This document shows positions 1 through 8,725 of a DNA stretch of 64,000 bases, piece after piece. The position numbers and the translations under genes are program-made. The notes under the pieces are model-generated. The model did no database searches. It saw nothing but the letters and a program-made list of their open reading frames with translations, and had not been told where the DNA came from. The first letter of the stretch is position 1; each line of letters starts with the position of its first letter. The stretch is taken from assembly GCF_013697085.1 (NCBI RefSeq), contig NZ_JACEFT010000014.1, positions 1 through 64,000 on the forward strand, in the 5' to 3' direction. This stretch comes from Billgrantia kenyensis. Lineage in GTDB: Bacteria > Pseudomonadota > Gammaproteobacteria > Pseudomonadales > Halomonadaceae.

Positions 1-42
1 GTGAACCGCCGTGGTACGGACCCGTATGCCCGGTGGTGTGAG

Positions 43-69
43 AGGACGGGGGAGGCGACTCCCCCTCCT
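43..69 (-). terminator. Hairpin downstream of ytfE
   Basis: A seven-bp G/C stem (48-54 with 59-65) closed by a GCGA tetraloop is extended by AGGA/TCCT flanks. It lies 26 bp past the ytfE stop. There is no clear T-run, so it may be a weak terminator or a 3' end stabiliser. Nothing else is recognisable in 1-94. Confidence 0.4.
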
Positions 70-94
70 ACTCGATTTCGGCGGGTGTACTTCC

Positions 95-751
95 TCAGCC
101 GGCCCGCTCGAACAGCAGGTTGTTCTCCAAATGGATGTGCTCCATCAGGTCCTCGCGGAATTCGCGCAGGCCGGCATAGAGCGCGCGCCAGGTGGTGCAG
201 GCGCCCTTGGGCGGGGTGATATCGTCGGTCAGCAGCATCACCTGCTCCAGGTTCTCGCCGTGGTCGTCGTGCTCCTGGCGCATCACCGCGATCGGCCCCT
301 GGGCCTGGGCGCCCAGGCCGCTGCGCAGCATGGGGAACAGGATCTGCTCCTCCTTCTGCATGTGGCTCTCCATCTCCTGATGGACTGCCATCAGCAGGTC
401 GGCCAGCCCGTTGGGGCAGCTTTCGCGCTCGCCGTGGACCTGCTCTACCCGCCGCGCCATGCGGATCAGCTCGGGCAGCTGCTGACGGTGCACGTCGTGG
501 TAGCGAGCCAGGATATGATCGATCAGCTCGTCATTGCTGGCTTCGCGCCAGTCGTGCTGTTCGCTGCTGGCGGCCGGCAGCGCCTCGAGCTCGGCGAGCA
601 GTTTGTCCACATGCAGGCCGGCGCGCTCGGCGGCCTGGCGCAGGCTGATACGCCCACCGCAGCAGAAGTCGATGTTGTGGGTATGAAAGATGCGGGTCGC
701 GCCGGGTAGCGACAGGGCGATGCGGCCAACGGTTTGTTCGAGCAGGTCCAT
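95..751 (-). CDS. ytfE: Iron-sulfur cluster repair di-iron protein (RIC family)
   Basis: 218-aa member of the YtfE/ScdA/DnrN family, which helps restore iron-sulfur clusters damaged by NO or oxidants. The N-terminal ScdA_N part has the paired-cysteine motif (FCCGG, about residue 30). It is followed by a hemerythrin-like four-helix domain carrying the di-iron ligands: HDVH, HQEMESH with EE, HDDH and a C-terminal HIHLENN. The start at 751 is chosen because AGAGGAA precedes it and family members begin close to the DLLEQTVG segment; an in-frame start at 835 would place the sigma-54 promoter inside the coding region. Divergent from norR, with a sigma-54 promoter and NorR boxes between them, so NO induction is expected. 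It is the dnrN counterpart of other denitrifiers. Confidence 0.93.
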   Translation of the reverse strand: MDLLEQTVGRIALSLPGATRIFHTHNIDFCCGGRISLRQAAERAGLHVDKLLAELEALPAASSEQHDWREASNDELIDHILARYHDVHRQQLPELIRMARRVEQVHGERESCPNGLADLLMAVHQEMESHMQKEEQILFPMLRSGLGAQAQGPIAVMRQEHDDHGENLEQVMLLTDDITPPKGACTTWRALYAGLREFREDLMEHIHLENNLLFERAG

Positions 752-790
752 GTGAAGTTCCTCTGTAAATGGGATGTCACCCTGTACAGA

Positions 791-805
791 GCAAGCGCCG
801 TGCCA
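791..805 (-). promoter_or_regulatory. Sigma-54 (-24/-12) promoter of ytfE
   Basis: Read on the minus strand the site is TGGCACGGCGCTTGC. The -24 element TGGCAC and the -12 element TTGC are in perfect consensus, with the required 10-bp GG-to-GC spacing. Transcription would start near 779, about 28 nt before the ytfE start codon. The activator is presumably NorR, encoded divergently. Confidence 0.9.
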
Positions 806-846
806 GCTTTTAAATCCCTTTATTTTCAATGTCATGGGATAGATAT

Positions 847-903
847 GGTTAAAATCACCCTATCGTAGTAGGGTTGTATTGACCCTGTAAGGTGCTTTTT
901 ACC
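847..903. promoter_or_regulatory. Three NorR enhancer boxes (GGT-N7-ACC)
   Basis: GGT-N7-ACC occurs three times, at 847-859, 872-884 and 891-903. This is the binding core described for NorR of Ralstonia eutropha, and three copies are typical of NorR enhancers. They lie roughly 45-110 bp upstream of the -24 element of ytfE, a usual enhancer distance. The third box abuts the norR start codon, so NorR bound here may also limit its own synthesis. Confidence 0.82.
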
Positions 904-2451
904 ATGCTCGATGACTCCCTGCTGGCCGACCTGACCGCCGATCTGCCCAGTGCCGTACGCCTGCAGCGGCTGGTGCGCACGCTGCGAGAAGGCTTTCGCT
1001 GCGGTGCGGTGTGCCTGTTGCGACTCCACGATGACGTGCTGGCACCCGTGGCCGTGGATGGGCTGGTGCGCGAGGCGCTGGGGCGACGCTTCGAGGTGGC
1101 CCGTCACCCCCGCCTGGCCACCATCCTCACCAGTCGCCGTACCACCTTGTTCCCGCCCGATTCGACGCTGCCCGACCCCTACGACGGGCTGGTCGAGCAG
1201 CAGCCAGGCGAGCCCCTGCACGTGCACGATTGCATGGGCATCAGCCTGCACGTGGAGGGCGAGCCTTGGGGCGTACTGACCCTGGACGCCTTGGTCGCTG
1301 GCACCTTCGATGAAGCCGCACGCACGATGCTGGAGCGCTATGCGCTGCTTGTCGAGGCCGCGGTGCGCGTTTCGCGACTGGAGCAGGAGGTGCGTGCGCT
1401 GCGCATGTCGCAGCACGGAGTGGTTGAACATGCCGTATCAGGTGAGAGTGGTGAGATCCTCGGCCATAGTGCCGGGCTGCAGCGTCTGCTGCATGAGCTC
1501 GACGTGGTGGCCGACTCGGATCTGCCGGTGTTGCTGACGGGCGAGACCGGGGTGGGCAAGGAGCTCTTTGCGCGGCGACTGCATCAGCGCTCGCCGCGGG
1601 GTGATCAAGCGCTGGTACAGGTCAACTGCGCGGCGCTGCCCGAGACCCTGGCCGAGAGCGAGCTGTTCGGTCACGTGAAGGGCGCCTTTTCCGGCGCCAC
1701 GGCGGATCGTGCCGGGCGCTTCGAGACGGCCGACGGGGGCAGCCTGTTTCTCGATGAAGTGGGCGAGCTGCCGATGGCGATCCAGGCCAAGCTGCTACGC
1801 GCGCTGCAGAACGGCGAGGTGCAGCGCCTGGGCGAGGACACCCCGCGCCGGGTCGACGTGCGAATTATTGCCGCCACCAACCGCCATCTGGCCGAGGGCG
1901 TACGCGACGGCTTGTTCCGCGCCGACCTTTATCACCGACTATCGGTTTATCCCGTTGCCATTCCACCACTGCGCGAGCGCGGTAGCGACGTGCTGGTACT
2001 GGCCGGTCATTTTCTCGAGATCAACCGTGCGCGACTCGGCGTACGCAGCCTGCGCCTGTCCTCGGCGGCCGAGGCGGTGTTGCTGGAATACGCCTGGCCC
2101 GGCAACGTTCGTGAGCTGGAGCACGTGATCAGCCGGGCGGCGATCAAGGCGCTGGGTCACGGCGCACGGCGCAACGATATCGTCACCCTGCAGCCAGAGT
2201 GGCTCGACCTTCCTCATGTCCAAGCGTTGAAAGCCACTCAAGGCATGGCGAACGGCCCCCCTGCACTCGACATCCAGGAGGTGACGGTGAACGACGTCGA
2301 ACCGCTACGTCGCCAAGTCGAAACCGCCCAGCGCCGAGCGATTCGCGATGCGCTGGCGGCGTGCGGTGGCAATTGGGCGAATGCCGCTCGCCGGCTTGCC
2401 GTGGACCCCAGTAATCTGCACAAGCTGGCGCGCCGCTTGGGGATCAAATAG
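904..2451 (+). CDS. norR: NO-responsive sigma-54 activator NorR
   Basis: 515-aa bacterial enhancer-binding protein. The order is an N-terminal GAF domain (about 1-170) that in NorR holds a non-haem iron sensing NO, an AAA+ domain (about 185-415) and a C-terminal Fis-type helix-turn-helix (about 470-515). Visible motifs are Walker A GETGVGKE, the sigma-54 contact loop as GAFSGA (usually GAFTGA) and Walker B LFLDEVGELP. The ATG at 904 follows AAGG at 889; a GTG at 892 in the same frame is less likely because it lies within the third NorR box. The target visible here is the divergent ytfE. The nor genes 28 kb away carry an FNR/DNR-type box instead. Confidence 0.95.
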   Translation: MLDDSLLADLTADLPSAVRLQRLVRTLREGFRCGAVCLLRLHDDVLAPVAVDGLVREALGRRFEVARHPRLATILTSRRTTLFPPDSTLPDPYDGLVEQQPGEPLHVHDCMGISLHVEGEPWGVLTLDALVAGTFDEAARTMLERYALLVEAAVRVSRLEQEVRALRMSQHGVVEHAVSGESGEILGHSAGLQRLLHELDVVADSDLPVLLTGETGVGKELFARRLHQRSPRGDQALVQVNCAALPETLAESELFGHVKGAFSGATADRAGRFETADGGSLFLDEVGELPMAIQAKLLRALQNGEVQRLGEDTPRRVDVRIIAATNRHLAEGVRDGLFRADLYHRLSVYPVAIPPLRERGSDVLVLAGHFLEINRARLGVRSLRLSSAAEAVLLEYAWPGNVRELEHVISRAAIKALGHGARRNDIVTLQPEWLDLPHVQALKATQGMANGPPALDIQEVTVNDVEPLRRQVETAQRRAIRDALAACGGNWANAARRLAVDPSNLHKLARRLGIK

Positions 2452-2561
2452 TTACGGATTGCAAGCCCTAGCGTTAAAATAAAGACCACATGTGGTGCTT
2501 GAACGTGGGTCGTCGGCTATATATGGTAGCCAAGGCCCCGGTTGGGGGCATTGGCACAGGC

Positions 2562-2603
2562 TTGACGCATATCAGTGCAGGCAGCCCGCGCCGAGCTTAG
2601 GAT
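2562..2603 (+). promoter_or_regulatory. FNR/ANR-type class II promoter of ubiT
   Basis: TTGAC-GCAT-ATCAG (2562-2575) differs at one position from the TTGAY-N4-RTCAA consensus. A -10-like TAGGAT lies at 2598-2603, exactly 22 nt after the box, which puts the box centre at -41.5 relative to a start near 2610. Confidence 0.7.
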
Positions 2604-2664
2604 GGTCGGTTTGGTGGCCCTGTGCCGCGCTGAATCCACTGGTTCGCTCCACCGGAGAGTCGCT

Positions 2665-3147
2665 ATGTTTCCGCTGCCCCTTGCTCGCTTGCCGCGCCCG
2701 CCCGCCCCGACCCGTCTGATTCGCACTCTTGATCCTCGTGTGCCGCTTACCTTGAAGCGGCAGCTGATCGAGCCGCTGCTCAACCGCACCTTCGCCGAGC
2801 CGCTGGCCGAGGGCGAGTTCGATGCGCTCGAAGGCCGCCGGATCTCGCTGCACGTCGATGACCTGGGCGTTCAATTGACCTTGACCCTCGAGGGGGAGCG
2901 CTTCCGGCTGACTCGCGAGGCGGGAGAGGCCACGATTCGCGGCGGCTGGCGCGAGTTTCTGTGCCTGGCAACCCGTCGCGAGGATCCTGATGCCCTGTTT
3001 TTCCAGCGTCGCCTGGTGATCGAGGGCGACACCGAGCTTGGCCTGATGGTCAAGAACCTGCTGGACAGCCGCGAGGAGGGCCTGGCCCAGGGCCGCCTCG
3101 GCGAATGGCTGGTGCGTTTCGAACGCATGGCGCGCCACGAACGTTGA
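2665..3147 (+). CDS. ubiT: Anaerobic ubiquinone biosynthesis accessory factor UbiT (SCP2 domain)
   Basis: 160-aa protein with an SCP2 lipid-binding domain (about residues 40-145), matching UbiT/YhbT in length and layout. UbiT binds lipid intermediates and works with UbiU and UbiV in O2-independent ubiquinone synthesis. Both partners are encoded in this window at 16.6-18.5 kb, on the other strand. The ATG at 2665 follows GGAGAG. The FNR-type box upstream fits anaerobic expression. nrdJa starts 37 bp downstream and could be cotranscribed. A general SCP2 protein is the alternative reading, but UbiT is favoured by the context. Confidence 0.85.
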   Translation: MFPLPLARLPRPPAPTRLIRTLDPRVPLTLKRQLIEPLLNRTFAEPLAEGEFDALEGRRISLHVDDLGVQLTLTLEGERFRLTREAGEATIRGGWREFLCLATRREDPDALFFQRRLVIEGDTELGLMVKNLLDSREEGLAQGRLGEWLVRFERMARHER

Positions 3148-3184
3148 CCGATTTGACTTTTTGACCCTTACTGGAGATCCCTGC

Positions 3185-5296
3185 ATGAGTACTTCCACCA
3201 AGGCCGTCAAGACATCCCACGAGGTGCCTATGCAAGCGCCCTCACGCGATATCTGGGACTCCAAGTATCGTCTCAAGGATCGTCATGGCCGGCCCGTTGA
3301 CAAGGATGTGGCAGCGACCTGGGAGCGCGTGGCGCGCGCCCTGGCGGCGGTGGAAGGCGACAAGGCCGAGGAGTGGCTGCCCAAGTTTCGCTGGGCGCTG
3401 GAAAACGGTGCCATTCCCGCCGGGCGCATCATGTCCAACGCCGGCGCCGAGGACTACAAGCCGGCGGTGAGCCTGATCAACTGCACCGTCTCGCGCACCA
3501 TCCGCGACTCCATGCACGACATTCTCTCCTCGGTGGTGGATGCCGGCATGACCCTCAAGGCAGGCTGCGGCATCGGCTACGAGTTCTCCACCCTGCGCCA
3601 CAAGGGCGCCTTCGTGTTCGGCGCCGGCGCCGGTACCAACGGCCCGTTGGCGTTCATGGATATCTTCGACAAGATGTGCTTTACGGTAGCCTCGGCGGGC
3701 GGTCGCCGCGGCGCCCAGATGGGCACCTTCGACGTTGGCCACCCCGACGTGCGCAGCTTCATCGAGGCCAAGCGCGAGGCCGGCCGGCTGCGTCAGTTCA
3801 ACCTCTCGCTGCTGATCACCGACGAGTTCATGGAAGCGGTGAAGAACGACGCCGACTGGCCGCTGGCCTTCCCGCTGCACGCCGGCGAGAAGGAGGATGT
3901 GAAGCCCGAGGACCTGATCTATCGCGACTGGCCGGTGATCGAGGACGCCTATACCGTCGATGCCGAAGGCCGCGTGGCCTGCCGCATCGTCGAAGTCATC
4001 AAGGCGCGCGAGCTGTGGGACACCATCATGCGTTCCACCTACGACTTCGCCGAGCCGGGCTTCATCCTGATCGACCAGGTCAACCGCATGAACAACAACT
4101 GGTTCTGCGAGGAGATCCGCGCCACCAACCCCTGCGGCGAGCAGCCGCTGCCGCCGGAAGGCGCCTGCCTGCTGGGTTCGGTCAACCTGACCCGCTTCGT
4201 CATCGACCCCTTCGGCAAGAAGCCACGCTTCGACTGGGAGCGCTACCGCAAGGTGGTGGCGATCTTCACCCGCATGCTCGACAACGTGGTCGAGATCAGC
4301 GGCCTGCCGCTCGAGGGTCAGCGCCGCGAGATCGAGGCCAAGCGTCGTCATGGCATGGGCTTCCTCGGCCTCGGTTCGACCCTGACCATGCTCAAGATCC
4401 CCTACGGCTCCGCCGAGTCGCTGGCCTTTACCGAGGAAGTTAGCCGCAACCTGGCCATCGAGGGCTGGAAGCAGGCGCTGGAACTCTCCCGCGAGAAGGG
4501 CATGGCGCCGATTCTTGCCGAGGACTTCGAGATCACGCCGAAGATGCTGCGTGAGCGTCCGGAACTCAAGAAGGACGGCTACGAGATCGGCGACAAGGTG
4601 CCGGGTCGTATCCTGCACGCCCGCTACAGCCGCTACATGCAGAAGGTCGCCGAGGTGGAGCCGGAGCTGGTCGCCGCGCTGGCCGAGCACGGCGCGCGCT
4701 TCACCCACCACAGCTCCATCGCGCCGACCGGCACGATCTCGCTGTCGCTGGGCAACAACGCCTCCAACGGCATCGAGCCGTCGTTCTCGCACCGCTACTT
4801 CCGCAACGTGATCCAGGCGGGCAAGAAGACCAAGGAGCAGGTCGAGGTGGTCTCCTTCGAACTGGCCGCCTACCGCCACTTCATCGCCAGCGACGCGGTG
4901 GAGAGCGACCTGCCGGACTACTTCATCACCGCCGACGCGGTCAGCCCCAAGCAGCACGTGGCGGTGCAGGCGGCGGCCCAGGTGTGGGTCGACTCGGCGA
5001 TTTCCAAGACGGTGAACGTGCCCACCGAGTTCCCCTTCGAGCAGTTCAAGGACCTCTACCTGGACGCCTACGAGAGCAAACTCAAGGGCTGCACCACCTT
5101 CCGCTTCAACCCCGAGGCCTTCCAGGGTGTGCTGGTGCGCGAGGACGACCTCAAGAACACCACCTATGTCTTCGAGCTGGAGGACGGCGAGACGCTGGAG
5201 CTTTCCGGCGACGAGAAGGTGATCTACGACGGCGAGGAACACAACGCGGCCAATCTCTATGACGCGCTAAAAGAGGGAACTTATGGAAAGTGGTAA
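3185..5296 (+). CDS. nrdJa: Class II (adenosylcobalamin-dependent) ribonucleotide reductase, large part
   Basis: 703-aa catalytic subunit that reduces ribonucleotides using adenosylcobalamin, so it works with or without oxygen. Family motifs include LKAGCGIGYEFSTLR (active-site cysteine region), NPCGEQPLPPEGACLLGSVNL-type finger loop and APTGTISLSLGNNASNG near residue 520. The protein ends without the C-terminal cysteine-rich tail; that tail is in the next gene, as in the split NrdJa/NrdJb of Pseudomonas aeruginosa. Start at 3185 (MSTSTKA) follows CTGGAGA; the in-frame 3161 start lacks such a site. It follows ubiT and precedes nrdJb by 51 bp. Confidence 0.93.
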   Translation: MSTSTKAVKTSHEVPMQAPSRDIWDSKYRLKDRHGRPVDKDVAATWERVARALAAVEGDKAEEWLPKFRWALENGAIPAGRIMSNAGAEDYKPAVSLINCTVSRTIRDSMHDILSSVVDAGMTLKAGCGIGYEFSTLRHKGAFVFGAGAGTNGPLAFMDIFDKMCFTVASAGGRRGAQMGTFDVGHPDVRSFIEAKREAGRLRQFNLSLLITDEFMEAVKNDADWPLAFPLHAGEKEDVKPEDLIYRDWPVIEDAYTVDAEGRVACRIVEVIKARELWDTIMRSTYDFAEPGFILIDQVNRMNNNWFCEEIRATNPCGEQPLPPEGACLLGSVNLTRFVIDPFGKKPRFDWERYRKVVAIFTRMLDNVVEISGLPLEGQRREIEAKRRHGMGFLGLGSTLTMLKIPYGSAESLAFTEEVSRNLAIEGWKQALELSREKGMAPILAEDFEITPKMLRERPELKKDGYEIGDKVPGRILHARYSRYMQKVAEVEPELVAALAEHGARFTHHSSIAPTGTISLSLGNNASNGIEPSFSHRYFRNVIQAGKKTKEQVEVVSFELAAYRHFIASDAVESDLPDYFITADAVSPKQHVAVQAAAQVWVDSAISKTVNVPTEFPFEQFKDLYLDAYESKLKGCTTFRFNPEAFQGVLVREDDLKNTTYVFELEDGETLELSGDEKVIYDGEEHNAANLYDALKEGTYGKW

Positions 5297-5347
5297 CCGC
5301 CCGATCCGTCCCTGCGTCATGAAGACAAGTATTGAAGGAGCCTGCTG

Positions 5348-6103
5348 ATGGCCGTCGAAATCAAGTCCAAGATCGTTTCCTACAGCGTCAAGAAGGCGGT
5401 GCAAGAGGCGCCGCTGGCCGACGAGAACCCGCTCACGGTACGCATTCCCTCGCGTCCGGAAGGGACGCTGGAGGCCGTCTCCGAGAAGATCTCCTACGTT
5501 GGCGCCGAAGGCCGCAAGAAGGTCTACCTGCTGGTCTCCTTCATGCCGGTAGAAGGCGTGCTCGACGGCAAGCGGGTGGTAATCGAGCGCCCGGTGGAGT
5601 TCTTCTTCCCCTCCGGCCAGCTCTCCAGCGAGCACCAGTGGATCACCGCCACCATGCGCAGCCTGTCGCTGGCCGCCCGCGGCGGCTACGTCACCCAGGC
5701 GGTGGCTGATCTGCGTAAGGTGGCGTGGGACAAGGGCCTGGTCCGCTGCGGCATGAACCGCTGGGGCAAGCCGATGTTTCACGACTCCGAAGTGGCCGCC
5801 ATCGCCTGGTCGATCCAGCAGATCCTCTACCGCCGTGGGTTCCTCGATCAGGACGGCAACCAGGTGCCGGTGGAGGAGCTGGTGCGCCGCTACGCCCACC
5901 GCCTGACCCACGGCCATCCCTGGCAGCCCCCCACGCCTGAAGAGGAAGCCAAGGCCGAGAAGCAGGCCAAGGCGGCAGCCGCCGAAGAGAAGGGCGACGG
6001 CCCCACGGTAGTGGGCCACTGCCCGGAGTGCCGCGGCGAGCTGATCATGATGGATGGATGCCCGACCTGTTATGCAGGTTGCGGCTGGTCCAAGTGCGGT
6101 TGA
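5348..6103 (+). CDS. nrdJb: Class II ribonucleotide reductase, small part NrdJb
   Basis: 251-aa second chain of the split class II reductase. An N-terminal region of about 190 residues matches the C-terminal portion of unsplit NrdJ. An Ala/Glu/Lys-rich linker (about 195-220) follows, then a cysteine-rich tail with CPEC, CPTC and CGWSKC, which likely holds the redox cysteines that re-reduce the active site and may bind zinc. AAGGAG precedes the ATG. Cotranscription with nrdJa is likely (51-bp gap without a terminator). Family assignment comes from recognising the NrdJb pattern in Pseudomonas. Confidence 0.88.
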   Translation: MAVEIKSKIVSYSVKKAVQEAPLADENPLTVRIPSRPEGTLEAVSEKISYVGAEGRKKVYLLVSFMPVEGVLDGKRVVIERPVEFFFPSGQLSSEHQWITATMRSLSLAARGGYVTQAVADLRKVAWDKGLVRCGMNRWGKPMFHDSEVAAIAWSIQQILYRRGFLDQDGNQVPVEELVRRYAHRLTHGHPWQPPTPEEEAKAEKQAKAAAAEEKGDGPTVVGHCPECRGELIMMDGCPTCYAGCGWSKCG

Positions 6104-6104
6104 A

Positions 6105-6324
6105 AACTGTCTGCGCTCGGCCATACGTCGTTAAAAATCGGCTCAAAGTACTCATTTACAGCTTGTAAACTCCGTCCTTGGACTCGCGACATCCCTGTCG
6201 CTCGCTCTTCGAGCAGCGGAGCTGCCCAAATCGGCTTTCCTGCCGATTTGTCGCCGATTTTTGCCTAGTCTGGCCATCGCTCGACAAGTTTTCCGTATAG
6301 CAGTAACTGGCTGCGCTCGGCCAT
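6105..6324. repeat. MITE-like intergenic repeat element
   Basis: A 220-bp block bounded by direct repeats 6105-6124 and 6305-6324 (AACTG-T/G-CTGCGCTCGGCCAT, 19 of 20 identical, offset exactly 200 bp). Inside are a 10-bp inverted repeat AAAAATCGGC (6133-6142) / GCCGATTTTT (6253-6262), a second hairpin AAATCGGC/GCCGATTT (6228-6249) and a small palindrome TTTACAGCTTGTAAA. No coding capacity was seen. It resembles mobile intergenic repeats found in many copies in halomonads, by recollection rather than by search. Confidence 0.6.
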
Positions 6325-6333
6325 CAAGGCCCA

Positions 6334-6356
6334 GAAGCCGGACTTGTTCCGGCTTC
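6334..6356. terminator. Bidirectional hairpin between nrdJb and deoR
   Basis: GAAGCCGG (6334-6341) pairs with CCGGCTTC (6349-6356) around a 7-nt loop. It lies between two convergent genes. No strong T-run follows on either strand, so termination efficiency is uncertain. Confidence 0.45.
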
Positions 6357-6369
6357 GTCGTGTCTGGGG

Positions 6370-7125
6370 TCAGGCGGCGACGATTCTGGGGCCGCCGTCG
6401 GCTTGCGGTAGGGTCATGTCGCCGTCGGTGATCACCACGTCGAAGTCGTCGAGCTGGGCGAAGTAGGCAGGGCGGATCTGGCCGACCTTGCTTTCGTCCA
6501 CCACCAGCAGGCGCTGCTCGGCGCAGGCGATGGCGGCCTGCTTGGGCGCGACCTCGTGGAAGTGGAAGCAGCTCACGCCGCGCTGGGCGTGCACCCCGGC
6601 GGCCGAGATGAAGGCGCGGTTGATGCCCAGGCGGCCGATCACCGCGTTCATGTCGTCGCTGCCGAAGGAGCGTGAACTGGCATGGAATAGGCCACCGAGC
6701 AGCACCAGTCGCACCCCGGGCAGCAGGCTGACGGCGTTGGCGACGTTGAGTGCATAGGTCACCACCGTAAGGCGCTCGTGGCTGGCAAGCAGGTTAACCA
6801 GCGGAAGCAGGGTCGTACCGCAGTCGACGAACAGGGTGTCGCCATCGGCGAGGAAGCCGGCCGCTCGTTCGCACAGCCGGCGCTTGGTCATGGCATGGCT
6901 GTATTGCTGCCGGTCCAGGTCGTAGACCGGTGCGAACTGCGGGTTATCGGCCATCACGAGACGACCGCCAAGCAGCGTCATGGCGCCATCGCTTGCGTCG
7001 ATGTCGCGACGAATCGTCATCTCGGAGACACCACACAGGCGGGCAGCGTCACGCAGATGAAGGGTGCCACCGCCAGCCAGCGCCTGCTGCAGGCGGGCCA
7101 GGCGCGAAACACTGCGGGCATTCAA
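6370..7125 (-). CDS. deoR: DeoR-family repressor of the deoxynucleoside operon
   Basis: 251-aa DeoR-family regulator with an N-terminal helix-turn-helix (LHLRDAARLCGVSEMTIRRD, about 20-40) and a C-terminal sugar-phosphate sensing domain (FVDCGTT, AGVHAQRG). It resembles Escherichia coli DeoR along its length. A TTG at 7125 is chosen because GGAGG lies 7 nt upstream and it gives the family's usual N-terminus; in-frame ATGs at 7152 and 7161 lack such a site. Divergent from nupC-deoCABD-cdd. The operator in the nupC promoter is nearly identical to the E. coli DeoR site. Expected inducer: deoxyribose-5-phosphate. Confidence 0.88.
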   Translation of the reverse strand: MNARSVSRLARLQQALAGGGTLHLRDAARLCGVSEMTIRRDIDASDGAMTLLGGRLVMADNPQFAPVYDLDRQQYSHAMTKRRLCERAAGFLADGDTLFVDCGTTLLPLVNLLASHERLTVVTYALNVANAVSLLPGVRLVLLGGLFHASSRSFGSDDMNAVIGRLGINRAFISAAGVHAQRGVSCFHFHEVAPKQAAIACAEQRLLVVDESKVGQIRPAYFAQLDDFDVVITDGDMTLPQADGGPRIVAA

Positions 7126-7299
7126 TGGCTTGCCTCCAAGTTTTCCTACCATGTGACGCAATGCGAAGGTTGCTTAGGTTGGCTCCCTATGCTGAGCCAG
7201 ATGCCAGGCATTTTCCACTGCCGACACCAAGGAGACATGTCGCCTGGCTCACTTGGTGACGATTTCTGTTCATGGCTTTCCGCTCAGTTCATGCCCGTG

Positions 7300-7337
7300 T
7301 TGGCATTATCACATTCAATGTTATATTTTTAACATTG
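7300..7337 (+). promoter_or_regulatory. nupC-deo promoter overlapped by DeoR operator
   Basis: -35 TTGGCA (7300-7305), 16-bp spacer and -10 TATATT (7322-7327). Over the -10 lies TGTTATATTTTTAACA (7319-7334), a 16-bp palindrome with the TGTTA/TAACA arms of the E. coli DeoR operator TGTTAGAATTCTAACA. A repressor here would block RNA polymerase directly. Confidence 0.82.
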
Positions 7338-7416
7338 TGCGTGACATCCATCCACTTCCTACCCTATTCAGGTGCGGTTCCAGCCAAGGCCATCGCAGCA
7401 CCAAAGGAAGGATCCC

Positions 7417-8688
7417 ATGACTGCCATCATGAGCCTGGTCGGCATGGCGACGTTGATTGCCATCGCCCTCATCTTCTCCACCAGCCGCCGCGACATCCGC
7501 CTGCGAACCGTGGGTGGCGCCTTCGCCATTCAGGCCGGCATCGGCGCCTTCGTGCTCTACGTGCCGTTCGGTCAGGCGGTGCTGCAAGCGATTTCCGCCG
7601 GCGTCAGCCAGGTAGTGCTCTACGCCAACGACGGCATCGACTTCCTCTTCGGCGGTCTCGCCGATACCGACAACATCGGCTTCGTCTTCGCCATCAAGGT
7701 GCTGCCGGTAATCATCTTCTTCTCCTCACTGATCGCCGTGCTCTACTACATCGGCATCATGCAGTGGGTGATCCGCATCCTCGGCGGGGCGCTGCAGAAG
7801 GCGCTGGGCACCTCCCGCACCGAGTCGCTCTCGGCTACCGCCAACATTTTCGTCGGCCAGACCGAGGCACCGCTGGTGGTGCGCCCCTTCATCGCCCGAA
7901 TGACCCCCTCGCAGCTGTTCGCGGTGATGTGCGGCGGGTTGGCCTCGGTGGCCGGCTCGGTGCTGGCGGGCTATGCGGCGCTGGGCATTCCCATGGAGTA
8001 CCTGGTGGCGGCCTCGTTCATGGCCGCACCGGGTGGGCTGCTGTTCGCCAAGCTGATCATGCCCGAGACCGAGAAGCCGGTGGACGATGTGGAGGAGGCC
8101 AGCGAGGTGATCGAGGCCGAGGACAGGCCGGTCAACGTGCTCGACGCGGCGGCGTCGGGGGCCTCGTCCGGGCTGCGCCTGGCGGCCAACGTCGGCGCCA
8201 TGCTGCTCGCCTTCATCGGTCTGATCGCGCTGGTCAACAGCATGCTCGGCGGCGTCGGCGGCTGGGTCGGCGTCGAGCAGCTTAGCCTGGAGCTGATCCT
8301 CGGCTGGCTGTTCGCGCCGCTGGCCTTCGTGCTCGGGGTACCCTGGGAGGAGGCCACCCTGGCCGGCTCCTTCATCGGCCAGAAAATCGTGGTCAACGAG
8401 TTCGTCGCCTACATCAACCTGTCGCCCTATATCGAGGGTGATGCGATGGTGGCGAACACCGGCCAGGCCATGAGCGGCCACACCATTGCCATCCTCTCCT
8501 TCGCCCTGTGTGGCTTTGCCAACCTCTCGTCGATTGCCATCCTGCTCGGCGGCCTGGGCAGTATCGCTCCCAGCCGGCGTCACGACATTGCCCGCTTCGG
8601 GGTCAAGGCGGTGCTGGCCGGCACCCTCTCCAACCTGATGTCGGCGGCCATTGCCGGGTTCTTCCTCTCCATCGGTGGAGTGATCTGA
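7417..8688 (+). CDS. nupC: Concentrative nucleoside transporter (NupC/CNT family)
   Basis: 423-aa inner-membrane nucleoside:cation symporter, with many hydrophobic helices and the CNT signature [12 protein letters not shown] near residue 145, plus [16 protein letters not shown] near 310. It would import nucleosides for the deo enzymes encoded downstream. AAAGGAAGG precedes the ATG at 7417. First gene of the operon and directly downstream of the DeoR-controlled promoter. Substrate range (pyrimidine or purine nucleosides, H+ or Na+ coupling) cannot be told from sequence alone. Confidence 0.9.
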   Translation: MTAIMSLVGMATLIAIALIFSTSRRDIRLRTVGGAFAIQAGIGAFVLYVPFGQAVLQAISAGVSQVVLYANDGIDFLFGGLADTDNIGFVFAIKVLPVIIFFSSLIAVLYYIGIMQWVIRILGGALQKALGTSRTESLSATANIFVGQTEAPLVVRPFIARMTPSQLFAVMCGGLASVAGSVLAGYAALGIPMEYLVAASFMAAPGGLLFAKLIMPETEKPVDDVEEASEVIEAEDRPVNVLDAAASGASSGLRLAANVGAMLLAFIGLIALVNSMLGGVGGWVGVEQLSLELILGWLFAPLAFVLGVPWEEATLAGSFIGQKIVVNEFVAYINLSPYIEGDAMVANTGQAMSGHTIAILSFALCGFANLSSIAILLGGLGSIAPSRRHDIARFGVKAVLAGTLSNLMSAAIAGFFLSIGGVI

Positions 8689-8725
8689 TGGCCACCGTAA
8701 ATTCTTTGCTTCGACAGGTAACGTC

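Noticed and set aside
752..835. Upstream start of ytfE at 835
   Set aside because: It would place the sigma-54 promoter inside the coding region and adds 28 residues unlike the family.
3242..5242. 666-aa open frame opposite nrdJa
   Set aside because: Shadow of the class II reductase gene, low-complexity translation and no ribosome site.
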